From: Aquirufa nivalisilvae
GTDB lineage: Bacteria; Bacteroidota; Bacteroidia; Cytophagales; Spirosomataceae
Length of the DNA: 64,000 nucleotides
Direction: 5' to 3'
Assembly (NCBI RefSeq): GCF_004307455.1
Contig: NZ_SEWX01000001.1
Span: 248,001-312,000 of the forward strand
In this document: one piece after another, positions 26,252 to 34,943 of the stretch
Numbering within the stretch: position 1 is the stretch's first letter
Layout of the letters: every line of letters starts with the position of its first letter
Translations under genes and position numbers: made by a program
Notes under the pieces: model-generated
What the model was told of the DNA's origin: nothing
What the model saw: only the letters and a program-made list of their open reading frames with translations
The model's database searches: none

Positions 26252-26782
26252 ATGGCAAATTTAACTTGGGCATTAGACCCAACTCACTCCGAAATTCAAT
26301 TTAAAGTAAAGCACTTAATGATCACGAATGTGACAGGCGGATTTACTGATTTTAATGTCAATGCAGAAAGCTCTGACGAATCTTTTGCTGATGCAAAGAT
26401 TAATTTCACAGCCAAAGCAGCTAGTATTACTACCGGAAATGAACAGCGTGATGCACACTTAACCAGCGCTGATTTCTTTGAAGCTGATAAATTTGAAAAC
26501 ATCAGTTTCAGCTCTACTGGTATCGAAAAATCAAGTGATGACGAATTTAATCTATTAGGTAATTTAACCATCAAGGACGTAACTAAACCCGTAAAAATTC
26601 ATGTAGAATTTGGTGGAGTAGCTAAGGATCCTTGGGGAAATTTAAAAGCTGGATTTACCATCAATACTAAAATCAACCGTACGGATTTTGGCTTAAACTG
26701 GAATGCAGCCTTAGAAACAGGTGGTGTATTAGTTAGCGAGGAAATTAAAATCGCTGGAGAAATCCAATTAGTAAAAGCCTAA
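26252..26782 (+). CDS. YceI-family lipid-binding-like protein
   Basis: 176 residues covering one YceI domain: WALDPTHSEIQFKVKHLMI at the start, AHLTSADFFEADKFENISF in the middle and a C-terminal lipocalin-like strand set (FGLNWNAALETGGVLVSEEI). The family binds polyprenoid or fatty ligands. No signal peptide is visible, unlike E. coli YceI, so this is the cytoplasmic form common in Bacteroidota. It lies between the pirin gene and a small unknown gene, all on the plus strand. Confidence 0.92.
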   Translation: MANLTWALDPTHSEIQFKVKHLMITNVTGGFTDFNVNAESSDESFADAKINFTAKAASITTGNEQRDAHLTSADFFEADKFENISFSSTGIEKSSDDEFNLLGNLTIKDVTKPVKIHVEFGGVAKDPWGNLKAGFTINTKINRTDFGLNWNAALETGGVLVSEEIKIAGEIQLVKA

Positions 26783-26806
26783 CCATTATTTTATCCTATA
26801 CTCATC

Positions 26807-27127
26807 ATGAAAATTCATAATGTCTTAGTGGTAGGAAAAAACGAAGCAATCGTAGCATTGCTGATCAAACTAGTAAATAAGTACCCCGAGCTTTTTGCTC
26901 TGGGTACTTGTGAGCTAGAAGAAATTCCAACTATATGCCAAATAAGTCCTGTGGACGTATTACTTTTCAGTAGTGGATTATGCTTAGCTGAAGAAAAAGA
27001 CATTTCACAGAAAGTCGCACAATTTCACTCAAATGTAAAAACGGTAGAACATTTTGGAGGAGGTAGCGGACTTTTACGAACAGAATTAAATCAAGCCCTT
27101 GGCCTAATATTAGCATGTCCTGAGTAA
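26807..27127 (+). CDS. Small receiver-like protein lacking the phosphate-acceptor Asp
   Basis: 106 residues. The start MKIHNVLVVGKNEAIVALL and the middle VDVLLFSSGLCLAEE resemble a response-regulator receiver or Rossmann-like fold. At the place where a receiver has its phosphorylated Asp, the sequence reads FSSG. I do not recognise a named family. It follows yceI by 24 bp and ends 12 bp from the convergent lipoprotein gene. If it is a pseudo-receiver, it would act by protein binding, not phosphorylation (inference). Confidence 0.55.
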   Translation: MKIHNVLVVGKNEAIVALLIKLVNKYPELFALGTCELEEIPTICQISPVDVLLFSSGLCLAEEKDISQKVAQFHSNVKTVEHFGGGSGLLRTELNQALGLILACPE

Positions 27128-27139
27128 AAATCTACCCAA

Positions 27140-27520
27140 TCAATCACAAATTTCAATTGATAAGCCTTTGTTAGGTACTGGACTGTAAGCTTTACATTGA
27201 GCACACATTTTGTCTTCAGGTAAAGTGGAAATACTGAAATAAAATTCATCTCCCTCTTTCAAGTTTGTCGGGAAAGAACAAATGCTTTTTAAGGCAAAAG
27301 CCTTAGAATACAATTTACCTGTCATTGGGTGTTTCCAAGTCATTTCTACTTGACTGCTGTCTACCTGTCCCTCCAACACTTCAATCACATAATTCATACA
27401 GATTCCTTGGACCGCTAATCTTCCTTTTAAACAGGTCGACTTCGGCAATTCTTCTCTTTTACAGGCCAAGCACAAGCATAGACTTACACATAGACCTAAA
27501 AATAAAGCGCTTCTTTTCAT
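27140..27520 (-). CDS. Cys-rich lipoprotein, paralogue A
   Basis: 126 residues. The lipoprotein signal has a LACK lipobox (Cys20). The mature part has six spaced cysteines: STCLKG, QGICMNYVIE, KSICSFP, CAQCKAYSP and SIEIC. Nearly the same pattern occurs in the protein at 28536-28904, so the two are paralogues. The cysteines could form disulfides or bind metal; no known family is recognised. It lies 7 bp downstream of the patatin gene on the same strand, so it is probably co-expressed with it. Confidence 0.75.
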   Translation of the reverse strand: MKRSALFLGLCVSLCLCLACKREELPKSTCLKGRLAVQGICMNYVIEVLEGQVDSSQVEMTWKHPMTGKLYSKAFALKSICSFPTNLKEGDEFYFSISTLPEDKMCAQCKAYSPVPNKGLSIEICD

Positions 27521-27527
27521 GTTTAGC

Positions 27528-28415
27528 TTATCGTTTCGTTTTAGCTGACAATGCTTTCAAACAAGCCTTTCGACCATAAGAAATCAATTCTTTTGCTCGA
27601 TCAAACTCAAATATAGAAGATATCGATTTAGGTATTTCAATCAATATGTCAGGAGGGTATTTGTCCACCATCATTTCCGTCACCTTATCTTGCGTCATTT
27701 CATAGGAATAAAAAAGAATATCACTCAGTGATTTCGTACTAGCTAATGTTGTTAAATCCTGCGTAGCTGGACTTATCCAATTTTTCCCCAACCATTCTTT
27801 AATCCCTTTTAACAGCTCTGAATCTTCTGATTCATTCTTTTCTGGCAAAACAAAAAACGGAGAGTCCCCATTTAAGTCCACCGCAATGACAAGTTCATCT
27901 TCTTGTTTTTTTACCACATTTAATGGAAGAGGATTCAGTACTCCCCCGTCGACCAAAACATGTTCTCCATCAATCACGGGAGTAAATATTCCAGGAATGG
28001 CAATTGATGCTCGTAATGCCCGATACAAATCTCCGGATTGAAACCACACTTCCTTTTTCGTATACATATCAGCAGCTACTGCCGTAAATGGAATCTTAAA
28101 CTCCTCAATTTGAGGAACATTGATAAATTGAGATAATACTTCAAAAATCCGTTCTCCTTTCACAAATCCATGTTTGCCTAGGGTAAAATCCAAAAGGCTA
28201 AATACTTTGCTTTTGGTCAATCCCAAAGCCCAATCTTTATATGCCTCATGAAAACCTGCCGCATAAATTCCCCCAACAACCGCCCCCATAGAGCAGCCTG
28301 TCACACTAATAATCTCATAATCATGTTCTTCTAGTACATCGATGACCCCCATGTGCGCAAAGCCTCTGGCTCCTCCACTTCCTAAAACCAAGTGCACCTT
28401 TTTCTTTGATTCCAT
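27528..28415 (-). CDS. Patatin-like phospholipase (RssA type)
   Basis: 295 residues. The patatin catalytic set is complete: oxyanion loop GSGGARGFAHMG near residue 13, nucleophile elbow GCSMG (Ser about 38) and the Asp motif VDGGVLNPLP near 155. The length fits the bacterial RssA group, which hydrolyses acyl esters of lipids in the cytoplasm. The ATG at 28415 is used; run-up TTG codons exist at 28430 to 28424. The gene is flanked by two paralogous lipoproteins, one downstream on its own strand and one divergent, an arrangement suggesting a shared membrane-related role (inference). Confidence 0.9.
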   Translation of the reverse strand: MESKKKVHLVLGSGGARGFAHMGVIDVLEEHDYEIISVTGCSMGAVVGGIYAAGFHEAYKDWALGLTKSKVFSLLDFTLGKHGFVKGERIFEVLSQFINVPQIEEFKIPFTAVAADMYTKKEVWFQSGDLYRALRASIAIPGIFTPVIDGEHVLVDGGVLNPLPLNVVKKQEDELVIAVDLNGDSPFFVLPEKNESEDSELLKGIKEWLGKNWISPATQDLTTLASTKSLSDILFYSYEMTQDKVTEMMVDKYPPDILIEIPKSISSIFEFDRAKELISYGRKACLKALSAKTKR

Positions 28416-28443
28416 AGAATTCAACAACAATGTTCTAAATTAC

Positions 28444-28460
28444 AGCTCAATAATTGAGCT
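28444..28460. promoter_or_regulatory. 17-bp palindrome between divergent patatin and lipoprotein genes
   Basis: AGCTCAAT-A-ATTGAGCT, perfect 8-bp arms, 29 bp upstream of the patatin ATG and 75 bp upstream of the plus-strand lipoprotein. It is a possible shared operator or a short hairpin. Confidence 0.35.
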
Positions 28461-28535
28461 CGAAGAAAATAATTTGCAACCCAATTTACAATAATTCTTC
28501 CTGCTATTTCGTATGAATATGAGCAACATGTAACC

Positions 28536-28904
28536 ATGAAAAAGTACGGAATATTACTCTTACTGCCTCTTCTTATTCACTGTAAAAGTGCAGAGAAATT
28601 GAATCCTAGCTGCTACCAAGGCAAATTAGTACTGCAAGGAATCTGTATGAATTATGTCATCGAGGCTGTCAATAAAGACATCGATACATCCAAAGTAGCA
28701 GTCAATTGGCAAAATCCTGCCACAGGAAAAAACTACCAGCATGTATTTGCTTTAGCGAGTATATGTAACTTTCCTTCCAATATCAAAGAAGGTGACAGCT
28801 TTACCTTTAAAATCATTAATCCCCCTAAAGAAAATACTTGCGCCCAATGCCTGGCTTATAGCCCGACTCCAACTAAAAAACTGTTCATAGAAATCTGCCC
28901 TTAA
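28536..28904 (+). CDS. Cys-rich lipoprotein, paralogue B
   Basis: 122 residues with a lipobox LLIHC (Cys16). The mature region is collinear with the protein at 27140-27520: LVLQGICMNYVIEAV, ALASICNFPSNIKEGDSF, CAQCLAYSPTPTKKL and FIEIC, with every cysteine conserved. It is divergent from the patatin gene and converges on the 595-residue gene with a 7-bp gap. Function unknown; the conserved cysteines suggest a disulfide-stabilised or metal-binding fold. Confidence 0.75.
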   Translation: MKKYGILLLLPLLIHCKSAEKLNPSCYQGKLVLQGICMNYVIEAVNKDIDTSKVAVNWQNPATGKNYQHVFALASICNFPSNIKEGDSFTFKIINPPKENTCAQCLAYSPTPTKKLFIEICP

Positions 28905-28911
28905 TCCTCAA

Positions 28912-30699
28912 CTAGGCCAAATTTCTCTCTAAACTTGGAATAATTAAGTCTTCAATACGCTTTTCCATTTGTTTCAAATCAGGTAACATATTTTTCCAAT
29001 TGGGAACCTGTAAGGCTTTATAATATTCCACGCCAGCAAGCAGATTCTGTTTGAATGTCTTCAAATAGCGCTCCTGTTTTACATTCATGTTTTCAATACT
29101 TTCTGCCAGCTCATTTTTAAGGTAGTCCACATAAAGACCCAATTCTTTCACAAACAAGTTCGGACGATCTTGGGTGTTCAAAATATTGATTCGTCCATAA
29201 ATATGATCCACCATTTCTTTCAAAGAATATACCCCTGAAAAATATGCCAAATTCGGACCAGGACAAATTGCGATGGAATTCAAGTGATGTTTCGGCTTGA
29301 TTCCATGATTTTTCAACACGGATGTTCCCAATCCTGTACACAAACAAGCCTTTTCTGTAATCTTATCAAAGATCTTTTGGAATTCATTTTTAGGCAAATT
29401 CTGAGCTTCCAACTCTTTAATTTTAGCATGTTGATACTGACGAGAAGCTGTACAAATGGGCTTTTCCGTAAACTCGGTATTAGTAGATAAATACTCCAAA
29501 TTACACGGACTACCTGGTCTTCCTTTTTCTATTCTTTCCAAACGTTGTTTTTCAGAACTACTCTTTCTGAAATTATTAAAAGGAACACCTAATGGTGAAG
29601 CATGACTCATGTAATAGTCTGACTCCTCTGCCGTTGCCAAGGCCGTCAATGTAGCTTCATCTACATTGGTAGCTTCAGGAACTAACAAAAATGGACTTCC
29701 CCAACCCGTTCCTTGAGTTTGGTAATGCTCCAATAAAAATTCGTTTTCTTCGCTAGTACCTATTCCCCCTTGTACGGTAATTCGCATCTCGGGTAATTCC
29801 GCATAGTTAATTCCTCCTTTTTCCGTCAATACTTTTTGACACATATCAAAAAGCTCTTGTTTCATCCCCTCTCTACTATTCTTAAATTCTTCCAAAATGG
29901 GGCCCAATAATAGCCCATCCGTAGCAAAGGCATGGCCTCCACAATTTAAACCTGATTCTATTCGGAATTCAGAAATCCAAAGTCCTTTTTTAGCTAATAA
30001 TTTCCCTTGAGTTAAAGCACTTCTAAAATCACTGACTTTCAAGATGATTTGCTTCTTTAGCTCCCCTTGTTCATTAGGAAAAAAGTCGTCAAATTGCTCG
30101 ATATAACTATATAATAAGGGATTGTATCCTGCTGAAAAAATAACAGAAGATTTTAAATCACTCAACGCATACCCACGAAGTGCCGATAAAGCATCGGCAT
30201 ATTCTTTTTCCAAAGCTTCTCCCTCTTTGTTATAATTCGTCTTGTTCACTTTAGACATGATATTCACATCAATGGAACCGGGAATAATACTTTCTCTCAA
30301 GTAATTTTCTACGGATTCCTCTTTTGTTAAAAGCCAAGAAAGATACGCTTGCTTCAACGTAGACGTTTCTGGCAATAAGTCAAAATAACGATGTAAATCT
30401 GTCCCTTCCTCCCAAGTTTGAAGACGCATGGCCTCAATCTTTTCATTCACCAATTCATTCACCAAATTCAAATAGGCTTGAATACGCTTCGCACGATAAT
30501 CACTGTCTGTTTTTAAAATAGGCATGAAATTTCGACCGTTCGCTTTAGAATGAACCTCCCTCATTTCTTCGACCAAGTGATCATCCATAATGGAAATAAC
30601 TGATGAAATTCCCAAATGAGCTACTTTAAGAGGCGTATCAATGGTAAAGCCTAATCCCATGACAGGGATATGGAATGAATGTGCGAGCTTTTTTGACAT
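28912..30699 (-). CDS. Large uncharacterised protein with TIM-barrel, nitronate-monooxygenase-like features
   Basis: 595 residues with no signal peptide or membrane segment. The start HIPVMGLGFTIDTPLKVAHL looks like the first strand of an FMN-type barrel. ESGLNCGGHAFATDG at about 249-261 and RITVQGGIGTSEEN at 306-319 resemble the GGH and GGIG phosphate-binding loops of nitronate monooxygenases and related barrels. A Cys cluster (ACLCTGLG near 450, ICPGP near 475) could bind metal. I do not recognise a characterised family. The gene stands alone on the minus strand between lipoprotein B and the LOG-family gene. Confidence 0.6.
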   Translation of the reverse strand: MSKKLAHSFHIPVMGLGFTIDTPLKVAHLGISSVISIMDDHLVEEMREVHSKANGRNFMPILKTDSDYRAKRIQAYLNLVNELVNEKIEAMRLQTWEEGTDLHRYFDLLPETSTLKQAYLSWLLTKEESVENYLRESIIPGSIDVNIMSKVNKTNYNKEGEALEKEYADALSALRGYALSDLKSSVIFSAGYNPLLYSYIEQFDDFFPNEQGELKKQIILKVSDFRSALTQGKLLAKKGLWISEFRIESGLNCGGHAFATDGLLLGPILEEFKNSREGMKQELFDMCQKVLTEKGGINYAELPEMRITVQGGIGTSEENEFLLEHYQTQGTGWGSPFLLVPEATNVDEATLTALATAEESDYYMSHASPLGVPFNNFRKSSSEKQRLERIEKGRPGSPCNLEYLSTNTEFTEKPICTASRQYQHAKIKELEAQNLPKNEFQKIFDKITEKACLCTGLGTSVLKNHGIKPKHHLNSIAICPGPNLAYFSGVYSLKEMVDHIYGRINILNTQDRPNLFVKELGLYVDYLKNELAESIENMNVKQERYLKTFKQNLLAGVEYYKALQVPNWKNMLPDLKQMEKRIEDLIIPSLERNLA

Positions 30700-30830
30700 A
30701 ATCTAATGTTGTTTGTCGCAAAGTTCAACCCTAAGTCTCCAAATAAATATGACCTTCGTCAGGTATACCAACTTATTAAATGCCACTATAATAAGCCATT
30801 ACCTATGAATTAGGTCGGTGGCTATGTTCC

Positions 30831-31565
30831 CTATCGCTTTTTGTATATTCGTTTCTCTCCCAAAATCCACAATGGTTGATTTGGATTTTCCCGAGATGGA
30901 ACACGTTTCTCTGATTTGGTTTGAATATGCTCAATGGCCAAATTGATGTCGTCCGTAAACAAGATATAATCAAAGTCGTTAGGACCAACGGTCTCTTCTT
31001 TCACTAATGATTCAAAATATGCCATTAATTTCTCATGGTATTCTAAACCCATCACCACAACAGGAAAGTGATTGATTTTTCCTGTTTGGATTAAGGTAAT
31101 TACCTCAAAGAACTCATCCAAAGTCCCTAATCCCCCTGGCATGACCACAAAGCCTGAAGAGTATTTTCGAAGTAACTCCTTTCTTACTGAAAAAAACCGA
31201 ATCGTGACAAATTTATCTAAATAAGGGTTGGCTTGTTGTTCAAATGGCAATTCAATGTTACAGCCCAGCGATACTCCGCCTGCTTGACTGGCTCCTTTAT
31301 TGGCTGCTTCCATGATCCCTGGTCCTCCACCTGTCATGATGGCAAATCCCAATTTGGAAAGCTCCCCAGCCAACTTCTCCGTGGTTTGATAATAAGAATG
31401 ATCAGCATCAAAACGCGCTGATCCGAAAATAGTAATACATGGCCCAATGAAATGGAGATTTCTAAATCCTTTGATGTATTGAAAAAGTACTTCAATTGAA
31501 AAAATTAGTTCTTTCCAACGAGCTCGTGGTCCTTTTAAAAAATCAAATTCATTTGTCCATTTCAT
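30831..31565 (-). CDS. LOG-family (TIGR00730) nucleoside-monophosphate phosphoribohydrolase
   Basis: 244 residues. It has the Lonely-Guy signature GGGPGIMEAANKGA near 79 and PGGLGTLDEFFEVITLIQTG near 150. The family splits the N-glycosidic bond of purine-type nucleoside monophosphates; plant-like members activate cytokinins, but in most bacteria the role is general nucleotide metabolism. The length is that of the larger bacterial form. The neighbours give no clue to the substrate. Confidence 0.9.
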   Translation of the reverse strand: MKWTNEFDFLKGPRARWKELIFSIEVLFQYIKGFRNLHFIGPCITIFGSARFDADHSYYQTTEKLAGELSKLGFAIMTGGGPGIMEAANKGASQAGGVSLGCNIELPFEQQANPYLDKFVTIRFFSVRKELLRKYSSGFVVMPGGLGTLDEFFEVITLIQTGKINHFPVVVMGLEYHEKLMAYFESLVKEETVGPNDFDYILFTDDINLAIEHIQTKSEKRVPSRENPNQPLWILGEKRIYKKR

Positions 31566-31720
31566 AGTTATCGCATTGAATTCATTGGAAACGAATTTAC
31601 ATGATTAATTAGTAGGGGCAAACCTTTTCTATTTTTCCTGACCAAAATCTCCTATTGTAAATAAGATATAAAAATCGTTCTAAGAGGAGAAAAAAATTGA
31701 AGAAAAACACCTCAAAATTG

Positions 31721-31754
31721 AAAATAGCTCAGGGCTTAAACCCTGAGCTATTTT
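31721..31754 (-). terminator. Strong hairpin terminator downstream of the sugar isomerase gene
   Basis: A perfect 14-bp stem AAAATAGCTCAGGG/CCCTGAGCTATTTT with a 6-base loop lies 15 bp past the stop of the minus-strand isomerase gene. The arms end in A/T runs on both strands, so it could work in either direction. Confidence 0.8.
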
Positions 31755-31769
31755 AACACTATCTTCAAA

Positions 31770-32618
31770 TTATAATGATTTCAAATAGCTAATACTCAAG
31801 GGCACATTGACCATTTCATTATCACTTTCGTCTTCTATAAAGCAATGCTCTACGCCCGCTTTTTTACCTAACTGAATTATCTTTTTCCAATTCCCTTGTC
31901 CAGTGCCTACCGGAACATCATTGACAGCAGGAGTATGTCCAGTCAAATCCCCAACAATCCCTTTACGTAAATCTTTCACGTGCATCAATTTCCAGCGGCC
32001 CGGATATTTCTTCAATAATTTAACAGGCATTTTTTCTCCTCCGCCATGTAAAGTCCACAATACATCCATTTCAAATGACACATAAGCTGGATCCGTCTTT
32101 TGAATGATGTAATCCAATAAAGTTCCTTTCTCAAAAGGATGAAACTCATATCCATGGTCATGGTAACATAGCGTAATGCCATTTTCCTTCAATACCTTGC
32201 CTGCTTTATTAAATACGTTCACTGCTTTTTGAGCATCCTCTAAAGTAAAATCATTTCCTTTGTGAGGAATCCATGCGCACATAACAAATTTTGCACCTAG
32301 AACTTTTGCTTTTTGAACTACAGCCATAGGATCCTTCTCCAATTCTCCAAAATCCGCCCCAGTGGATGGAATCGAAATCCCCCTAGCATCACATTGTTGC
32401 TTAAATTCTTGTAATGTCATTCCCTTGGCGCCTCCACCTTCTAATTCAGTAAAGCCCATTCCTTTGATAACATCCAAGGTCTTAAGTGGGTCTTGTGGAA
32501 ATTGCTTTCTAAATGTGTAAGCCTGAACTCCCAATGGGTAAGTGTATACTTTCTGGGCATAAGCTCCCAAACTTAGGGTAATTCCCAGCAGGGCAATCAT
32601 CAATCGATTTGTTTTCAT
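31770..32618 (-). CDS. Exported sugar phosphate isomerase/epimerase-like TIM-barrel protein (first)
   Basis: 282 residues. The signal peptide 1-21 ends ...LSLGAYAQ. It is followed by a xylose-isomerase-like (AP-endonuclease-2) TIM barrel with YPLGVQAYTFRKQFP, CYHDHGYEFHPF, SFEMDVLWTLHGGG, KLMHVKDLRKG and FIEDES, which provide the Glu/His/Asp metal ligands. Secreted members of this family in Bacteroidota often accompany GMC oxidoreductases and 3-keto-sugar enzymes. Here it is the last gene of a run of isomerase, subunit-3-like, GMC and isomerase genes on one strand. The exact reaction is inferred, not shown. Confidence 0.85.
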   Translation of the reverse strand: MKTNRLMIALLGITLSLGAYAQKVYTYPLGVQAYTFRKQFPQDPLKTLDVIKGMGFTELEGGGAKGMTLQEFKQQCDARGISIPSTGADFGELEKDPMAVVQKAKVLGAKFVMCAWIPHKGNDFTLEDAQKAVNVFNKAGKVLKENGITLCYHDHGYEFHPFEKGTLLDYIIQKTDPAYVSFEMDVLWTLHGGGEKMPVKLLKKYPGRWKLMHVKDLRKGIVGDLTGHTPAVNDVPVGTGQGNWKKIIQLGKKAGVEHCFIEDESDNEMVNVPLSISYLKSL

Positions 32619-32630
32619 GTGTATTTTGTT

Positions 32631-34334
32631 TTATAAGTTCTTTTTCTTCAATTCATCCACTGCATGATTAGCCGCTCGGGCAGCCAATGCCATGAAAGTT
32701 AAGGTAGGATTTTGTGTTCCGGTAGATGTCATACAAGCACCATCTGTCACAAATACATTTTTACAGGCATGTAATTGATTCCATTCATTCAATAAAGAAG
32801 TGGCAGGATTCTTACCCATGCGAACACCTCCCATTTCATGTATATCTGCCCCTGGTGCCGAACGAGAATCGGCCGTTCTGATTTGCTGAAAGCCCGCCTT
32901 TTCAAACATTTCTTGCATTTGCTCTCTAAAATCCTTGACCATTTTGACATCATTTTCCGTCCAGTCACAAGAGAACACTATTTGCGGAATCCCATATTTA
33001 TCTTTCAAATCGGAATGTAATCGAATGTGATTTTGCTCTGTAGGTACCGTTTCTCCCATCATCCAAGCGGAAATGTTCCAATTCCCCCATTGTCGACTCA
33101 ATAAATTATCTCGTAAAGTGTCTCCAATGCCTGTTTGTTTGGAATACTCCCCTCTACCTCCTCCCACACCTACTGCATAGCCCCGTAAGAAATCCGTTTC
33201 CTGACGAAGTACATTCCTGAACCTAGGAATATAAGCATTACTAGGATTTCCTCCCTCCGTCTTTTTATCTTTAAATCCATCATAACTTGCATTAGCGGTC
33301 CCTCGATAATTATGCCAAGCAATGAATTTCCCCAAAAGGCCCGAATCATTCCCTAAGCCATTGGGAAAACGACTTGATTGGGAATTCAAAAGAATCGCAT
33401 TGGTGTTGATGGTTGAACCATTAACAAAAATCACTTTAGCATAAAATGAAATCATTTCATGGCTTTGAGCATCAATCACATTGACTCCTATTGCCCTTTT
33501 CTTTTTCTCATCGTATAGGATGGAATGGACTACCGCATGTGGGCGTAAGGTTAGGTTTCCAGTCTTAGCCGCCCAAGGCAGCGTAGAGGAATTACTACTA
33601 AAATACCCTCCATAATTACATCCTCTATTGCATTGTCGCTGACTTAAACATCGACCACGACCCTGCTGAAAATGAATTTCTTGAGGGTCTGTAAGGTGAG
33701 CACATCGACCAGAAATAACCCAACGGTTGCCATAAGCTTTAGTTAGAGTTTCTTTAAAATGTTGTTCCAAACAATTTAATTCAAATCCTGGCTGAACGAT
33801 GCTATTGGGAAGTTCAGCCAAATTATCATTAAAACCAGCTATCCCCGCAAATTTCTCCACATGATCATACCAGGGTTCTATATCTTTGTAACGTATAGGC
33901 CAATCCGTTGCAAATCCATCTCGAATAGGTCCCTCAAAATCATAATCAGACCAACGCTGAGTTTGTCTTGCCCATAATAAAGACTTCCCTCCGACATGAT
34001 ATCCGCGTGTCCAACGAAAAGGTTTTTCATACACGACAGGCTGCTCATCATCTGGTAATGCCCAATGCTTGGTTTCCTCACGCATAAATCCACTTGCAGA
34101 AAAGCCTTGTTTATCAGCTAGGCTGACAGTCCCTCGATGTTCAAATTCCCAAGGAGCTTTAGATGCAGTAGGATAATCTTCCACATGCTTCACCTGCCTG
34201 CCTCGTTCTAAAACCAAGGTTTTCAAACCACGATCACAAAACTCCTTAGCCGCCCAGCCTCCACTTGCTCCTGAACCTATGACAATAACATCATAGGTAT
34301 TTTTCTTCGCAATATTTAGATTCAAATTGGCCAT
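32631..34334 (-). CDS. GMC-family FAD oxidoreductase
   Basis: 567 residues. The FAD Rossmann motif VIVIGSGASGGWAAKEF is at about 15-31, and the C-terminal catalytic region contains HEMGGVRMG and the FAD-binding end TGTQNPTLTFMALAARAANH. Such enzymes oxidise an alcohol group of a sugar; the membrane-linked types pass electrons to cytochrome c. It ends up just 3 bp from the gluconate-dehydrogenase-subunit-3-like gene, the arrangement of known sugar dehydrogenase complexes (compare the Caulobacter LacA/LacC pair). No cytochrome c subunit gene lies beside it. The substrate is probably a glycoside or free sugar (inference). Confidence 0.9.
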   Translation of the reverse strand: MANLNLNIAKKNTYDVIVIGSGASGGWAAKEFCDRGLKTLVLERGRQVKHVEDYPTASKAPWEFEHRGTVSLADKQGFSASGFMREETKHWALPDDEQPVVYEKPFRWTRGYHVGGKSLLWARQTQRWSDYDFEGPIRDGFATDWPIRYKDIEPWYDHVEKFAGIAGFNDNLAELPNSIVQPGFELNCLEQHFKETLTKAYGNRWVISGRCAHLTDPQEIHFQQGRGRCLSQRQCNRGCNYGGYFSSNSSTLPWAAKTGNLTLRPHAVVHSILYDEKKKRAIGVNVIDAQSHEMISFYAKVIFVNGSTINTNAILLNSQSSRFPNGLGNDSGLLGKFIAWHNYRGTANASYDGFKDKKTEGGNPSNAYIPRFRNVLRQETDFLRGYAVGVGGGRGEYSKQTGIGDTLRDNLLSRQWGNWNISAWMMGETVPTEQNHIRLHSDLKDKYGIPQIVFSCDWTENDVKMVKDFREQMQEMFEKAGFQQIRTADSRSAPGADIHEMGGVRMGKNPATSLLNEWNQLHACKNVFVTDGACMTSTGTQNPTLTFMALAARAANHAVDELKKKNL

Positions 34335-34337
34335 AGA

Positions 34338-34844
34338 TTATACATTTACACACCCATGGTAAAAACCTGGAGCCATCACATAATGGTAATGCTCCGTCAA
34401 TACATATTCAGAAGTTGTATACCCCCGAATTGTCTCAGTTCGTAAAGTCGTATATGCCCAAAGATGTTCGGCCGACTTCTCTAAGTCTACTAATAATCCT
34501 TCTCGCTGAGCTGCACTACATGCCCCAAATGTCAAATGGTGATTTAAATCCGCCTGTAACATCAAAGCTTTGATAGCTGCTTTTAGTTTATTTTGATCTT
34601 CTATGGTATAACAATCACTAAAAAGTTTTTCTAGAAATAGCTCCACCCCAACCCCATTGGCTCCCTTTGATGCACCTTCTGGAATAAATGTTCCTGCGAT
34701 GAGTCGAAGCATTTCTTTTTCCTCTAACTTAAAAACATGACTCGTAACTATATTTTCCCTACTCCAACCTTGAGCCCAGCTGGGCAAAATCACCATAGCT
34801 CCAGCTGAAAGGGCTATTGACTGCAAAAGCTTTCTTCGTTTCAT
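34338..34844 (-). CDS. Gluconate 2-dehydrogenase subunit 3-like protein
   Basis: 168 residues. The leader MKRRKLLQSIALSAGAMVIL is of twin-arginine-like form, expected for the small subunit that escorts the GMC flavoprotein to the periplasm. The mature part has EEKEMLRLIAGTFIPEGASKG, matching the family opening. It sits 3 bp upstream of the GMC gene on the same strand and probably forms a complex with it. Confidence 0.85.
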   Translation of the reverse strand: MKRRKLLQSIALSAGAMVILPSWAQGWSRENIVTSHVFKLEEKEMLRLIAGTFIPEGASKGANGVGVELFLEKLFSDCYTIEDQNKLKAAIKALMLQADLNHHLTFGACSAAQREGLLVDLEKSAEHLWAYTTLRTETIRGYTTSEYVLTEHYHYVMAPGFYHGCVNV

Positions 34845-34943
34845 AGTAGAATATTATTCCTGTAAATTGGATGAAAAATCAAGATTTACTACCATTCACT
34901 ACCCTGATGCTACCCATTGGCTAATACAGGGAAAGATCATTGC

